Shown: one piece after another, positions 54,374 to 63,773 of the stretch
Numbering within the stretch: position 1 is the first letter of the stretch
Layout of the letters: every line of letters begins with the position of its first letter
From: Haliscomenobacter sp.
GTDB lineage: Bacteria; Bacteroidota; Bacteroidia; Chitinophagales; Saprospiraceae
Assembly: GCA_016707205.1 (NCBI GenBank)
Contig: JADJHZ010000001.1
Span: 186,001-250,000, forward strand
Direction: 5' to 3'
DNA: 64,000 nucleotides
The notes under the pieces: model-generated
Databases searched by the model: none
The model's input: the letters and a program-made list of their open reading frames with translations, nothing else
What the model was told of the DNA's origin: nothing
Translations under genes and position numbers: made by a program

Positions 54374-54546
54374 GGGTTTTTGTATTTATTTGGTTCTTTG
54401 AACAAGATATTTTCTAAATCCTGAAGGTCGGCATTCCTTTTCAATACCGACAGCCTTTTTTCTCGCAAGAAGAGGAAAGTTAATCAAGAATTAGGACTTC
54501 TGTTCGCCTGGGGGAAATTAAGTTGTACCTGTCCTGGAGATTTGTG

Positions 54547-54578
54547 TTGGTTTTATTTTCATGAAATGCATATCTTTC
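54547..54578 (+). promoter_or_regulatory. Promoter of BNR gene 2
   Basis: TTG (54547-54549) and TATCTTTC (54571-54578; one mismatch to TAnnTTTG) are separated by 21 bases. A transcription start near 54585 favours translation from ATG 54610 or 54619 over the ATG at 54583. Confidence 0.4.
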
Positions 54579-54609
54579 TTTCATGCCTTGGTTTTTAACC
54601 TATAAAACA

Positions 54610-57600
54610 ATGACTTGTATGAATTGGAAACATGCCTTTAGCCTGGGCCTGCTCCTTGTCGTGGTGGAAGTAGCTCTTCACAGCCAGACTTCTCCAGCCG
54701 TACCCTCTCCATTCTATGCAAATTTGGAATGGCGCAATATTGGCCCTTTGCGTGGAGGGAGATCATTGGGTTGTACCGGAAGCCCCGGTCGCCCCAACGA
54801 ATATTATTTTGGAGCCACCGGCGGAGGCTTATGGAAAACGACAGACGGAGGGCAGAACTGGGCCGCGGTTACCGACGGGAAAGTGAACAGTTCGTCGGTT
54901 GGAACTGTGGCGGTAGCCGAAACCAACCCCGATGTGGTTTACATCGGCATGGGAGAAACCCAATTAAGAGGTTCGATCACCCAGGGCGATGGGGTGTACA
55001 AATCGACCGATGGCGGAAAATCCTGGAGGCACCTGGGGTTAAAAGAAACGCAAGCCATTTCCAGAATCCGTATACACCCTACAAATCCCGATATCGTCTA
55101 TGTGGCAGCGCTTGGCCACTCCTATGGCGAAAACGAAGAACGCGGCGTATTTCGCTCCACCGATGGGGGGAACACCTGGAAAAAGGTCCTTTATGCCGGA
55201 CCAAACGCCGGCGCCGCTGATCTGATCATCGACCGCACCAATCCCAAAGTCTTGTATGCCAGCACCTGGCAAGTGTATCGCAAAACCTGGAAAATGTGGG
55301 GCGGGGGAGAGCAGTGCAAATTATTTAAATCGGTCGACGGTGGCGATACCTGGATCGACCTGAGCAAAAACCCCGGTATGCCATCCGGCCCTCTCGGGAA
55401 AATCGGGATAACCGTTTCGCCCGCAGATCCCAACCGGCTCTGGGCTATTGTTGAAGCTAATGAAGGAGGTATTTATCGCTCTGACGACGGAGGATGGACC
55501 TGGAAACGAACCAATGAAGAACGAAAACTTCGCCAAAGAGCCTTCTACTACTCCCGGATATATGCGGACCCCTGGGACCGGGAAACGGTGTATTGCCTCA
55601 ACGTGGGATTTTACAAATCCACCGATGGAGGGGTCAAATTTGACACCGAAATTCAACCGCCCCATGGCGACAACCACGATCTGTGGATAGACCCCAACAA
55701 CCCCCAGCGTATGATTAATTCCAATGACGGAGGTGGAAACGTTTCCCTCAATGGAGGCCAATCCTGGACAGAGCAGGACTACTGTACGACGCAACTTTAC
55801 CATGTAACCACTACGAACGACGTTCCCTACCATGTGGCAGGGGCTCAGCAAGATAACACCACCCTGGCAATCCCAAGCGATGGTTGGGGGCATATGCTGG
55901 CCCGTGGCGCCAACCATGGCTATTATTATACCGTAGGCGGTGGAGAAAGCGGGTACATTGCTCCTCATCCCTCCAATCCGGATCTGTTTTATGCAGGCAG
56001 CCAAGGGGCTTTGCTCACCCGTTACGACCGCTCCAACGGCCAGATCAGAGATATTCAGGTCTATCCCCGCTTTTTTTCCGGCGAACCCGCCAGCGCACTC
56101 CCGGAGCGTTGGCAATGGACGTATCCAATCGTTTTCTCCCCATTAGATTCCAAGGTGCTGTATACCTGCTCCCAACATGTCTGGAAGACTGTCAACGACG
56201 GCCAATCCTGGGAACGGATCAGCCCCGACCTTACCTATGCTGACCCGGAAACGCTGGGTCTTAGTGGGGGCTGATCACCAATGACATGAATGGCCCTGAA
56301 ATTTACGCAACTGTTTTTGCCCTCGCGCCTTCTTTTCACGACATGAATACCCTTTGGGCGGGTTCCGACGACGGGGAAATCCACATCACCCGGAACGGTG
56401 GGAAAACCTGGACCGACATCACCCCCAAAGACCTTCCTAAATTCAGCGTGGTGAGCATAATCGACGCTTCCCGGCACGATCCCGGAACGGCCTATGTTGC
56501 GGCAAACCGGTATCAGGTAGACGACCGTCAGCCTTATGTATTCCGGACCACCGACTACGGCAAAACCTGGACCAAAATCGTTGCAGGCATCCAGGATGGC
56601 CATTTTGCCAGGGCAGTACGCGAAGACCCTATCCGCAAAGGCCTTCTGTTTCTCGGGACGGAGCATGAGGTCTATGTTTCCTTTAATAACGGGGATTCCT
56701 GGCAATCCATTCAGTTGAACCTGCCGGATACGCCGATCCGGGATCTGGTAATAAAGGACAACGACGTGGTATTGGGAACTCATGGCCGCGGATTCTGGAT
56801 TCTCGATGATATTGGCCCCTTGCGGCAGCATCAAAATGGATTGGAAAAACAAAAAGCCGCTTTTTTCCAACCCGCTGATCCAATCCGTGGCGTTTATCCG
56901 GCAGTTTTTCAATACTACCTTTCCGGGCCGCTGCCTGACAGCCTTACTATTGAAATTCTGGATGGAGCAGGCGCCTCGATTCGTTCCTTTACCGGAAAAA
57001 AACAACAGGCTCAGCCCCCTTCCGACAATTCCCGGAACAGGCAACGAAACCCTTCTTTAAAAGAGGGATTAAACCAATTTTCCTGGGATTTGCGCTATCC
57101 TGGAGCTACGGTATTTGACGGGATCATTATTTGGAGCGCCCGTCCGGAGCAGGGACCTCTGGCCCCATTGGGGAATTATCAAGTACGGTTTACTGCAGGG
57201 GAGTATTCCCAAACCCACGCTTTCCGTCTTGTGATGAATCCTAATTGGAAAGGCATTACAGAAGCCGATTTAAAGGCCCAATTTGAATTGGCTATTCAGA
57301 TCCGGGACAAAGTAAGCGAAGCCAATGAGGCAGTTATTCGGATTCGGGAAATTAAAAAGCAAATCGGCGAACGGAGTAAAATGAGTTCGGATGCAGAGAT
57401 TAGCAACAGCTTAAAAGCGCTTGCGGCCAAACTAAGCGCTATCGAGGAAGACCTCTATCAGGTCCGCAACCAAAGTAGCCAGGACCCGCTAAATTTCCCG
57501 ATCAAACTCAATAACCGGCTTGCTGCGCTCCAGCGTTCGGTGGAAACGGGCGATAATAAACCCTCCGATGGGGTGTATAAGGTATTTGACGAACTGGGCA

Positions 57601-57704
57601 AAGAACTTGCCGGGCAATTAGGCAAGCTCAAAACAGTCCTTCAAACTGATCTGATTTCGCTGAATCGGGTTTTGGAAGGTAAGGCTATGAAGCCCTTACA
57701 ATAG
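54610..57704 (+). CDS. Exported BNR/VPS10-like beta-propeller protein, copy 2, frameshifted at 56266-56270
   Basis: A signal peptide (MNWKHAFSLGLLLVVVEVAL) is followed by Asp-box repeats (GLWKTTDGGQNWAAV, GVYKSTDGGKSWRHLG, GIYRSDDGGWTWKRT). The first frame stops at 56272-56274, and adding one G to GGGGG restores GLSGGLITNDMNGPEIY and continues to 57704. That gives about 1,031 aa, the same length as its paralogue at 18206. The second part has GEIHITRNGGKTWTDITPK and a C-terminal beta plus coiled-coil region. Both frames are well conserved against copy 1, so the gene is probably intact in the organism. An exported carbohydrate-binding or hydrolytic role is likely but unproven. Confidence 0.85.
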
Positions 57705-57799
57705 AACATGATGCGATTGGGGCTTTACTCCGGCTGCCAAAAAAAATCATACCGGGGGCAAAGTATGGCCTTTTAAGCCACCCCCAATCGCATCATGTT
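57705..57799. terminator. Long-arm inverted repeat between convergent genes
   Basis: Perfect 18-base arms (57705-57722 and 57782-57799; core ATGATGCGATTGGGG) enclose 59 bases that contain a further imperfect hairpin (CATACC.../...AGTATGG). The right arm holds part of the GNAT stop codon. It probably ends transcription from both sides, and its size would also fit a small mobile or repetitive element. Confidence 0.6.
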
Positions 57800-58328
57800 A
57801 TGCTTCTTGCTGAAGGGTTTTCTTCCATTGCCAAAGAATCCCGTCTTCCGGATCAAAAATCTCTTCAATAAAAGCAAACCCACATTTTTTTAGCACCTGA
57901 GTGGACGGGCTAACAAACGAAAGCGTATGTGCTTTGATTTCTTTTACTTCCGGGAATTGGGCTGCATGATCAATTAACCCAATGGTCAATTCCGTAGCGT
58001 ACCCCCGGTTTCGGTAATCCGGGGCAATTTCATAGCCGATCTCCACTTGCCCGTTTTTATTTGGCCTGCCTTTATATCCGCAGGAGCCAATGAGCAGGGG
58101 TTCCGATTTCAGAAGTACCAGATAGGACCACCAGGTATAGCCTTGCGGATCTTCCATGGTCTGTTTCAAGGTGTAATCATAAATTTCGAGGCCAAATGAA
58201 TTCCAATGCGGAGCAATCTTAGCCTGGATAAAATGACTTAAGGCTTGGTCTCCTTTCAATATGGAGCGGCAGATCGCTTCGTTACAGGCGAGCAGTTCGA
58301 GGCGGGGTGTTTCAATAACAAACGTCAT
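57798..58328 (-). CDS. GNAT family N-acetyltransferase (RimJ/RimL-like)
   Basis: The 176-aa protein has an N-terminus (MTFVIETPRLELLACNE) typical of RimJ/RimL-like acetyltransferases. The acetyl-CoA-binding motif is QVEIGYEIAPDYRNRGYATELT, containing RxxGxA, followed by VSPSTQVLKKCGFAFIEE. The substrate could be an amino acid, a protein N-terminus or a small amine. I chose the ATG at 58326-58328 over one at 58373, because the family starts here. Its stop lies in the arm of the long inverted repeat. Confidence 0.88.
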   Translation of the reverse strand: MTFVIETPRLELLACNEAICRSILKGDQALSHFIQAKIAPHWNSFGLEIYDYTLKQTMEDPQGYTWWSYLVLLKSEPLLIGSCGYKGRPNKNGQVEIGYEIAPDYRNRGYATELTIGLIDHAAQFPEVKEIKAHTLSFVSPSTQVLKKCGFAFIEEIFDPEDGILWQWKKTLQQEA

Positions 58329-58404
58329 TGGGGAATTGATATATAATATCGGATTGAATAAAAATGGAATCAAATTAATTTGCTAATTGCTGAATTCGGG
58401 TATT

Positions 58405-58434
58405 TTGATTTGGCGAAAGTTAGCAGTATATTCG
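58405..58434 (+). promoter_or_regulatory. Promoter of the S9 peptidase gene
   Basis: TTG (58405-58407) and TATATTCG (58427-58434; one mismatch to TAnnTTTG) are separated by 19 bases. The leader to the ATG at 58513 would be about 72 bases. Confidence 0.5.
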
Positions 58435-58512
58435 AAAATGTAGAATCGGAGTAAGTCTATTTATCCTTATACGGGAAGGAGAAACCGGATTCAATCATTT
58501 AAAAAAACGAAG

Positions 58513-60525
58513 ATGAAAAAATTAACCTGCTTTTTTAGTGCATTCTTTTTCTTACTCGCCCTCATTGGGCAGGATGTTCAGCTCAGGAAGGTTTCAATGG
58601 AAGACTATCTCAATTACGAAACTTCCTCCAATCCGCGTTTGTCGCCCGACGGGAAGCAAATTCTCTTTTCCAGAACCTGGATCGATAAAATAAATGACAG
58701 CCGCCCTACCGACCTTTGGATCATGAACGCCGATGGGAGCCAGGCGAGATTTTTTTTAAAAGGAAGCAACGGACTCTGGTCGCCAGAGGGAAACCGAGTC
58801 GCATTTACAAAAGAAGGGGATCCAAAAGGATCTCAGATTTTCATCAAATACCTGGGTGTTGAAGGAGAACCCACACAGATCACCCGTCTGGATAAGAGCC
58901 CCGGCAATCTTGCCTGGTCTCCTGATGGGCAATACATTGCCTTCTCCATGACCGTGGAGGATAAGAGCAGCTGGAAAATCAATATCCCAGCGCCGCCCGC
59001 AGGCGCTAAATGGACAGAGGCGCCCCGGATTGTGGATGACCTGGTCTATCGGCGGGACCGTCAGGGATTTACGGAAAGCGGGTACACGCATATCTTTTTG
59101 GTTCCTGCAGAAGGAGGAACTGCCCGGCAAATCACCTCGGGAGACTGGGATCACGAAGGCGCCCTTGCCTGGACTCCTGATGGCAAAAAAATTATTTTTA
59201 GTAGTTTACGCATACCCGAAGCGGAGTATGCCGATCAGGAATCAAACTTATATTCTGTGGACATTCATTCCGGAGTTATAACCCCGCTTACCTCCAGGAA
59301 AGGCAGGGAGGGTGCTCCTGTGGTTTCGCCGGATGGCAAGATGATCGCCTTCGTCGGAACGGAGTGGTCGGAAAACTTCTATCAGAAATCCATAGTGTTT
59401 GTTTGCCAGATCGACGGGAGCAATCCAAAGCCCATTTCTGCTGATCTCGACCGAAACGCTTCGGGTTTGGTTTGGGCAACGGACAATTCCGGGGTGTTTT
59501 TTAACGTCGAGGACCAGGGCAGGTACAACCTGCATCTCAGCTCTCTGGCAGGCAAAACGAAGCCTATTACCAAAGGAAATCACGTTCTTACGGTAACTGA
59601 TATCCTGCCCGGCGGACAGGCGGTGGCTACCCAAACCAGTTACAATCAGCCTCCTGACGTAGTAACTTTCCATTTATCCAATCCGACCGCGATCAAACGA
59701 CTCATCAACGTCAATAAAGACATTTTGGATTTCGTCAAACTTGGCGCCACCGAAGAAGTCCGTTATAAATCTACCGATGGCCAGGAAATCCAGGGGTGGA
59801 TCGTCCGCCCTCCGGATTTTGATCCGGCAAAGAACTACCCCTTAATCCTGAAAATTCATGGGGGTCCGCATAGCATGTATAATGTTGCCTTTAATTTTGA
59901 CAATCAATTACACGCTGCCGCCGGGAATATCGTTCTGTACACCAACCCAAGGGGATCTACCGGCTATGGATACGATTTTGCCAATGCGATTCAAAACGCG
60001 TATCCCGGCAAGGATTTTGACGACCTGATGAGCGGGGTAGACGCCGTGATTTCCAAAGGATCTGTTGACACCTCCAGGTTGTTTGTCTATGGCGGATCCG
60101 GAGGAGGCGTACTGACTTCCTGGATCGTAGGCCACACCAACCGGTTTGCCGCAGCATCGGTGAACTACCCGGTTATCGACTGGGTTTCCTTTGTTGGAAC
60201 TACGGATGGCGTGGGCTGGTACCGCAACTTTAAAAAATACCCATGGGAGGATCCTTCGGAACATTTGGCCCGCTCGCCCCTCATGTACGTGGGAAATGTC
60301 AAAACCCCAACCATGCTTATGACCGGAGTAAAAGACCTTCGGACGCCCATTTCCCAAACGGAGGAATTTTATCAGGCCCTTAAAGTACGCAAAGTACCTA
60401 CCGTAATGATCCGTTTCAATGAAGAATTCCATGGCGTAAGTTCCAAACCTTCCAACTACATGCGTAGCCTGGCCTATATGATGTCCTGGTTTGAAGAATG
60501 GGGCAATAAGAAGGAAAGACCTTGA
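58513..60525 (+). CDS. Exported S9 family prolyl-oligopeptidase-type peptidase
   Basis: The 670-aa protein has a signal peptide (MKKLTCFFSAFFFLLALIGQ). An N-terminal TolB/DPP-like propeller includes SSNPRLSPDGKQILFSRTW, NLAWSPDGQYIAF and ALAWTPDGKKIIFSS. A C-terminal alpha/beta hydrolase (about 410-670) has the oxyanion region LILKIHGGPHSMYN and Ser near residue 526 in YGGSGGGVLTSW. The Asp lies near MLMTGVKDLRTPI and the His in EEFHGVSS. All three catalytic residues are visible. It likely digests peptides in the periplasm, as dipeptidyl- or acylaminoacyl-peptidase relatives do. Confidence 0.93.
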   Translation: MKKLTCFFSAFFFLLALIGQDVQLRKVSMEDYLNYETSSNPRLSPDGKQILFSRTWIDKINDSRPTDLWIMNADGSQARFFLKGSNGLWSPEGNRVAFTKEGDPKGSQIFIKYLGVEGEPTQITRLDKSPGNLAWSPDGQYIAFSMTVEDKSSWKINIPAPPAGAKWTEAPRIVDDLVYRRDRQGFTESGYTHIFLVPAEGGTARQITSGDWDHEGALAWTPDGKKIIFSSLRIPEAEYADQESNLYSVDIHSGVITPLTSRKGREGAPVVSPDGKMIAFVGTEWSENFYQKSIVFVCQIDGSNPKPISADLDRNASGLVWATDNSGVFFNVEDQGRYNLHLSSLAGKTKPITKGNHVLTVTDILPGGQAVATQTSYNQPPDVVTFHLSNPTAIKRLINVNKDILDFVKLGATEEVRYKSTDGQEIQGWIVRPPDFDPAKNYPLILKIHGGPHSMYNVAFNFDNQLHAAAGNIVLYTNPRGSTGYGYDFANAIQNAYPGKDFDDLMSGVDAVISKGSVDTSRLFVYGGSGGGVLTSWIVGHTNRFAAASVNYPVIDWVSFVGTTDGVGWYRNFKKYPWEDPSEHLARSPLMYVGNVKTPTMLMTGVKDLRTPISQTEEFYQALKVRKVPTVMIRFNEEFHGVSSKPSNYMRSLAYMMSWFEEWGNKKERP

Positions 60526-60537
60526 TGTCAGACTTTG

Positions 60538-60591
60538 GACGTTAGACGTTAGAGGCGAATTTCAGAACATTCACCTCCAACGTCTAACGTC
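60538..60591. repeat. GACGTTA-repeat hairpin between convergent genes
   Basis: GACGTTAGACGTTAGAGG (60538-60555) and its inverse with one mismatch (60574-60591) form an 18-bp stem. A related decayed unit (CAGACTTTGGACG) lies just before. It separates the S9 peptidase from the convergent aldolase gene, whose stop codon (60584-60586) is inside the right arm. Confidence 0.75.
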
Positions 60592-61294
60592 TAAGATCTA
60601 TAGCCTTGGCTGCTTCCTGGAGCAACGTCGAGTCGGACGCATAGCAAACCATATCAAAGCCCATGGCGGCAAGCTCTTTAGCGTACTGGAGGTTTGCAGA
60701 AAAAATTACGGCGAGTTTATTGGTCTTTTGGCAGGCATGGAGCACGCGGTGAATCACCTTTTGTATCTCCGGGTCATGGATATCGCCCAGCCGGGACAGG
60801 CCCATACTGACGCTGAGGTCATAAGGCCCAATAAACAACCCACTGACTCCGGGCACGTCCAGGAAAGATTCCAGATTTTCAGCTGCCTGAGCCGTTTCGA
60901 TCATCGGAAGGGCGAGTATTTTGTCGTTGGATTCCTTTACATAATCGGGACCAAATACCAGGGATGCGCGAATGGGGCCATAGCTTCGGTATCCAAGGGG
61001 TGGATAACGACAAGCGCCAACGAACGTTTCTACTTCCTGTCGGGTATTTAGCCCAGGGCAAATAACTCCGGAAGCCCCGGCGTCCAGCACGTGCATGATC
61101 ACGGCCGGATCGTTCCATGGAAGCCGGACAAACGCTTTTGCTGGCGTACCAGAAATGGCCTGTAGCATGGCGAATGCCCCCTGGAAATCCATCAAACCGT
61201 GCTGCATGTCAATGGTGACCGAATCAAATCCTGATCTTGCCATAATTTCGGCAGTCCATGGAGAAGGAATCGTGAGGAAAGTATTCCAATGCAT
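60584..61294 (-). CDS. HpcH/HpaI family aldolase
   Basis: The 236-aa class II pyruvate aldolase family member carries FDSVTIDMQHGLMDFQGAF, in which DMQHG includes the catalytic-base His. It also has PAKAFVRLPWNDPAVIMHVLDAGASG with the essential Arg, VICPGLNT, MIETAQAAENLE with the metal-binding Glu, and SGLFIGPYDLSVSMG with the metal-binding Asp. It cleaves or forms 4-hydroxy-2-oxo acids; citrate-lyase-like activity is less likely. Its last residues (IDLRR) and its stop are encoded by the GACGTTA repeat. It follows the channel gene by 18 bases, so it is probably the third gene of that operon. Confidence 0.88.
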   Translation of the reverse strand: MHWNTFLTIPSPWTAEIMARSGFDSVTIDMQHGLMDFQGAFAMLQAISGTPAKAFVRLPWNDPAVIMHVLDAGASGVICPGLNTRQEVETFVGACRYPPLGYRSYGPIRASLVFGPDYVKESNDKILALPMIETAQAAENLESFLDVPGVSGLFIGPYDLSVSMGLSRLGDIHDPEIQKVIHRVLHACQKTNKLAVIFSANLQYAKELAAMGFDMVCYASDSTLLQEAAKAIDLRR

Positions 61295-61312
61295 ATAGGA
61301 TATTTACTCTGC

Positions 61313-62335
61313 TTACCGGAGAATAACCAGTAGAAAGACAATCAGCAGGAATAGAAAAAAGAAAAAGCCAGCCAGGCGCCGGTCTTTTATGTACACATTT
61401 TGATAATGAGATTCGCCCAACCGGGTGAGGCTGTTGCTGACCAAAATAACCCGCAGCATGATAGCGGCAATAAGCAGGTAGGACACGAGATAGATTCGAT
61501 CCATTAACACCATGTAGCCGACGTCCGGCAAAGCAGACCCATAAGATTGCTGGAGAAAAACGCAACTTAACAACCCCCCGATGGGAAGGGAAATCCGGGC
61601 GTCGATATAGGGAGGAAAGATAAAAAGTCCGCCTAAACTGGCCAGGATGACCACCAGCAGGGGGAGCATGAGTTTAAGGGTGAAATAACTATTGGGACGG
61701 TTAATATTTAAAAGGAACGTAAAATTGCTAAAAACAGTAGCAGAACGGTTGGGTTCTCCAAAATCAGTGCGATAGGCATTGTGGTGGGAAGTCATTTTTG
61801 CGCTATCGATTGACCAGCCTGGAATACTGAAATCTTCCCGCATGAGAAACCTGCCGGTGTCTGGAAGATAAACCAGGGAGTCTACCGGGTAATCCACGTT
61901 CTCAATCCGAATCTCGAGGGTATGTTTATCAAGCGGAAAATCGGCTAATTGAAACGAGTGGTAGAACCGGCCTTCGATGCGCATGCCGTTATAGAAATAC
62001 CCATTTTCCAGTTCTTTAGGTTCTTCGTAAAACAACTCCTTGGTGAAGCCCCATTTTTCTACCGCATTGACAAACTCGATATTTTCCGGGTTGATATCGC
62101 CCTTCCACCGGAACCAAAGGTAGAAGTCCGCATAATAGGAATAGGCGTTGATGTTCAAATCATACACGTTCATCAAATAGATTCCGGTGTAGACTTTCTG
62201 GGCGTGGTGGGTATCCGGAGAGGGGGTAGCGGCCTGCGCCGAAATTCCCCAATACAGGCAGGTAGCAAAAATAAGTGCCCGGCGCCAAAAGGAGCCAGCT
62301 GGAAAAGCCGGGTTGATGGTGTCGCCCCGGGACAT
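61313..62335 (-). CDS. Bacterial pentameric ligand-gated ion channel (Cys-loop superfamily)
   Basis: The 340-aa protein has a signal peptide (about 1-36). The extracellular ligand-binding domain (about 45-215) carries an early Trp strand (YADFYLWFRWKGDINP) and the Pro-loop LADFPLDKHTLEIRIEN, equivalent to the Cys-loop without cysteines, as in GLIC/ELIC. Four membrane helices follow: M1 YFTLKLMLPLLVVILASLGG; M2 around ARISLPIGGLLSCVFLQQSY, lining the pore; M3 DRIYLVSYLLIAAIMLRVIL; and M4 AGFFFFLFLLIVFLLVIL at the end. A short M3-M4 loop is typical of prokaryotic members. The ligand is unknown. Its ATG overlaps the stop of the acyltransferase by one base (TAATG), so the two are translationally coupled. 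Confidence 0.88.
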   Translation of the reverse strand: MSRGDTINPAFPAGSFWRRALIFATCLYWGISAQAATPSPDTHHAQKVYTGIYLMNVYDLNINAYSYYADFYLWFRWKGDINPENIEFVNAVEKWGFTKELFYEEPKELENGYFYNGMRIEGRFYHSFQLADFPLDKHTLEIRIENVDYPVDSLVYLPDTGRFLMREDFSIPGWSIDSAKMTSHHNAYRTDFGEPNRSATVFSNFTFLLNINRPNSYFTLKLMLPLLVVILASLGGLFIFPPYIDARISLPIGGLLSCVFLQQSYGSALPDVGYMVLMDRIYLVSYLLIAAIMLRVILVSNSLTRLGESHYQNVYIKDRRLAGFFFFLFLLIVFLLVILR

Positions 62336-63633
62336 TAAAGTCGTTCTTCGGATTTTCCCAATTGGCGGCTGCCCCCTTGGAAACGGAAAGCATAGTACAT
62401 CCGCATGACCTTAACCCGGCTTAACCGGTAAAACACGCGAATTTTGGCCGTTACCTGGGCATCGAGCCATTCTCTGATGGGTTCGAGGCGGTATACCAGT
62501 ACGATGAAGAAAACCACAAACAGCAGTGCGCCAATTGCCGCTTCGAATGGGTTGAGGCTCCTTTGGCCCAAAATCCGGGAAATACCCAATCCGGTCCAGG
62601 TGCCGTACAGCAATACATAATGTACCGAGTAAATCGTTAGGGTTTCGCTTCCAATGGTCAGGAACAGCTTCGGAATATACCGGTAGAAGAGTTGGGTGAA
62701 CCAGATAAAAAGCGCAATCACGATCAACACATGGCCCAGCCTCCAGAAAAGCCAGTTGTCATTGGCTAGTTCGAGCATATTGTTCAAGCCGGTAAGTTCA
62801 TGGAGGTTGAGCAGGGCCCTGGTAGACGTTTGGCTTAGCCAAACTCCGGCAAGGAAAAGAGCCAGGCCCGACCACGGCGTCCGGTACCATTGCGTCTGCT
62901 TATGAAGGTGCCAGCCCAGGACGCCTCCAAGCAGGGTATACCCAACCCAGGGAATCGGCGTGAACACCGATCCGTTCTCCATGGTCAGGTAATTTTGAAG
63001 GATTAGAGGAAGAAAGGACCAATCGGTATGAGTAACCATCGGGAAGAGAAAGAAAACCCCTAATCCGCCGGCGCCTAAAAGGACAGGGAAAGACCACTGT
63101 AGCTTTTGGGATAACGCATAAGCTCCGATCAGCGTCAAAATGGCGATCCCAATATTGTGAAGAACATCCAGGGTAATGAACGAAGTATAAAACTGGAAAA
63201 CTAATACGGCAAAAATATTCCACTTTAAAATATACCCCAGAGCTACCAAAAATAATCCGCGGCGAATCCCCTTTTTAACCCGGTAGTTTTCCTTCAGCGG
63301 CCTTCCATCTTTAAGAAGCAGGAACACAAAGATCAACCCGCTGGCAGTAAAAAAAATGGGAGCTGTCATCCCGCGCATAAAACTCCAGGTCGCAAAAATA
63401 GGGGAGGATAGGTCGCGATAGGTATCCGCAAGCAAAGTATCTACAAAGTGACCTTGCAGCATCATAAGAATGGCGTAGGCCCGCAGCGCATCGATGAAGA
63501 TAAGACGTTTGGAAGAGGAAGACGCAACAGAAGCGACAGCTTGATTCAATTCCTTAGACTTTGGTTCGAAAAATGGTAAAATGTGTTTTTCTGCCCGGGT
63601 GGAAGCGTTGTAATACCCCGCGAAATTAATCAC
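62335..63633 (-). CDS. DUF1624/HGSNAT-like membrane acyltransferase
   Basis: The 432-aa multi-pass protein has about ten to twelve hydrophobic helices. After a polar N-terminus it opens RLIFIDALRAYAILMMLQGH, the D.(L/A)R....(L/M)..GH signature of the DUF1624 and heparan-alpha-glucosaminide N-acetyltransferase clan; the His is the proposed acetyl acceptor. Further elements are FFTASGLIFVFLLLKDGRP and SVHYVLLYGTW near the end. It probably transfers an acyl group to an extracytoplasmic glycan or lipid. The start used is GTG 63631-63633 and the exact start is uncertain. It leads a three-gene operon with the channel and the aldolase. Confidence 0.82.
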   Translation of the reverse strand: MINFAGYYNASTRAEKHILPFFEPKSKELNQAVASVASSSSKRLIFIDALRAYAILMMLQGHFVDTLLADTYRDLSSPIFATWSFMRGMTAPIFFTASGLIFVFLLLKDGRPLKENYRVKKGIRRGLFLVALGYILKWNIFAVLVFQFYTSFITLDVLHNIGIAILTLIGAYALSQKLQWSFPVLLGAGGLGVFFLFPMVTHTDWSFLPLILQNYLTMENGSVFTPIPWVGYTLLGGVLGWHLHKQTQWYRTPWSGLALFLAGVWLSQTSTRALLNLHELTGLNNMLELANDNWLFWRLGHVLIVIALFIWFTQLFYRYIPKLFLTIGSETLTIYSVHYVLLYGTWTGLGISRILGQRSLNPFEAAIGALLFVVFFIVLVYRLEPIREWLDAQVTAKIRVFYRLSRVKVMRMYYAFRFQGGSRQLGKSEERL

Positions 63634-63701
63634 GTTAACCCATTTCCAGGAGGATTAGTTCATTTTTTTGTGATAATGCCCTGTTAAAGCGAATTCCAAC
63701 G

Positions 63702-63709
63702 TATTTTTG
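63702..63709 (+). promoter_or_regulatory. -7 promoter element of the final prolyl oligopeptidase gene
   Basis: TATTTTTG is an exact TAnnTTTG. A start near 63716 leaves a leader of about 58 bases. The -33 element is weak (GTTAAAG, about 17 bases upstream). Confidence 0.45.
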
Positions 63710-63773
63710 AATAGTTTTAAAAGGCACCCGGCGGTAGTTTATACATTCCAAACTCCAATAAAACCTATATACG

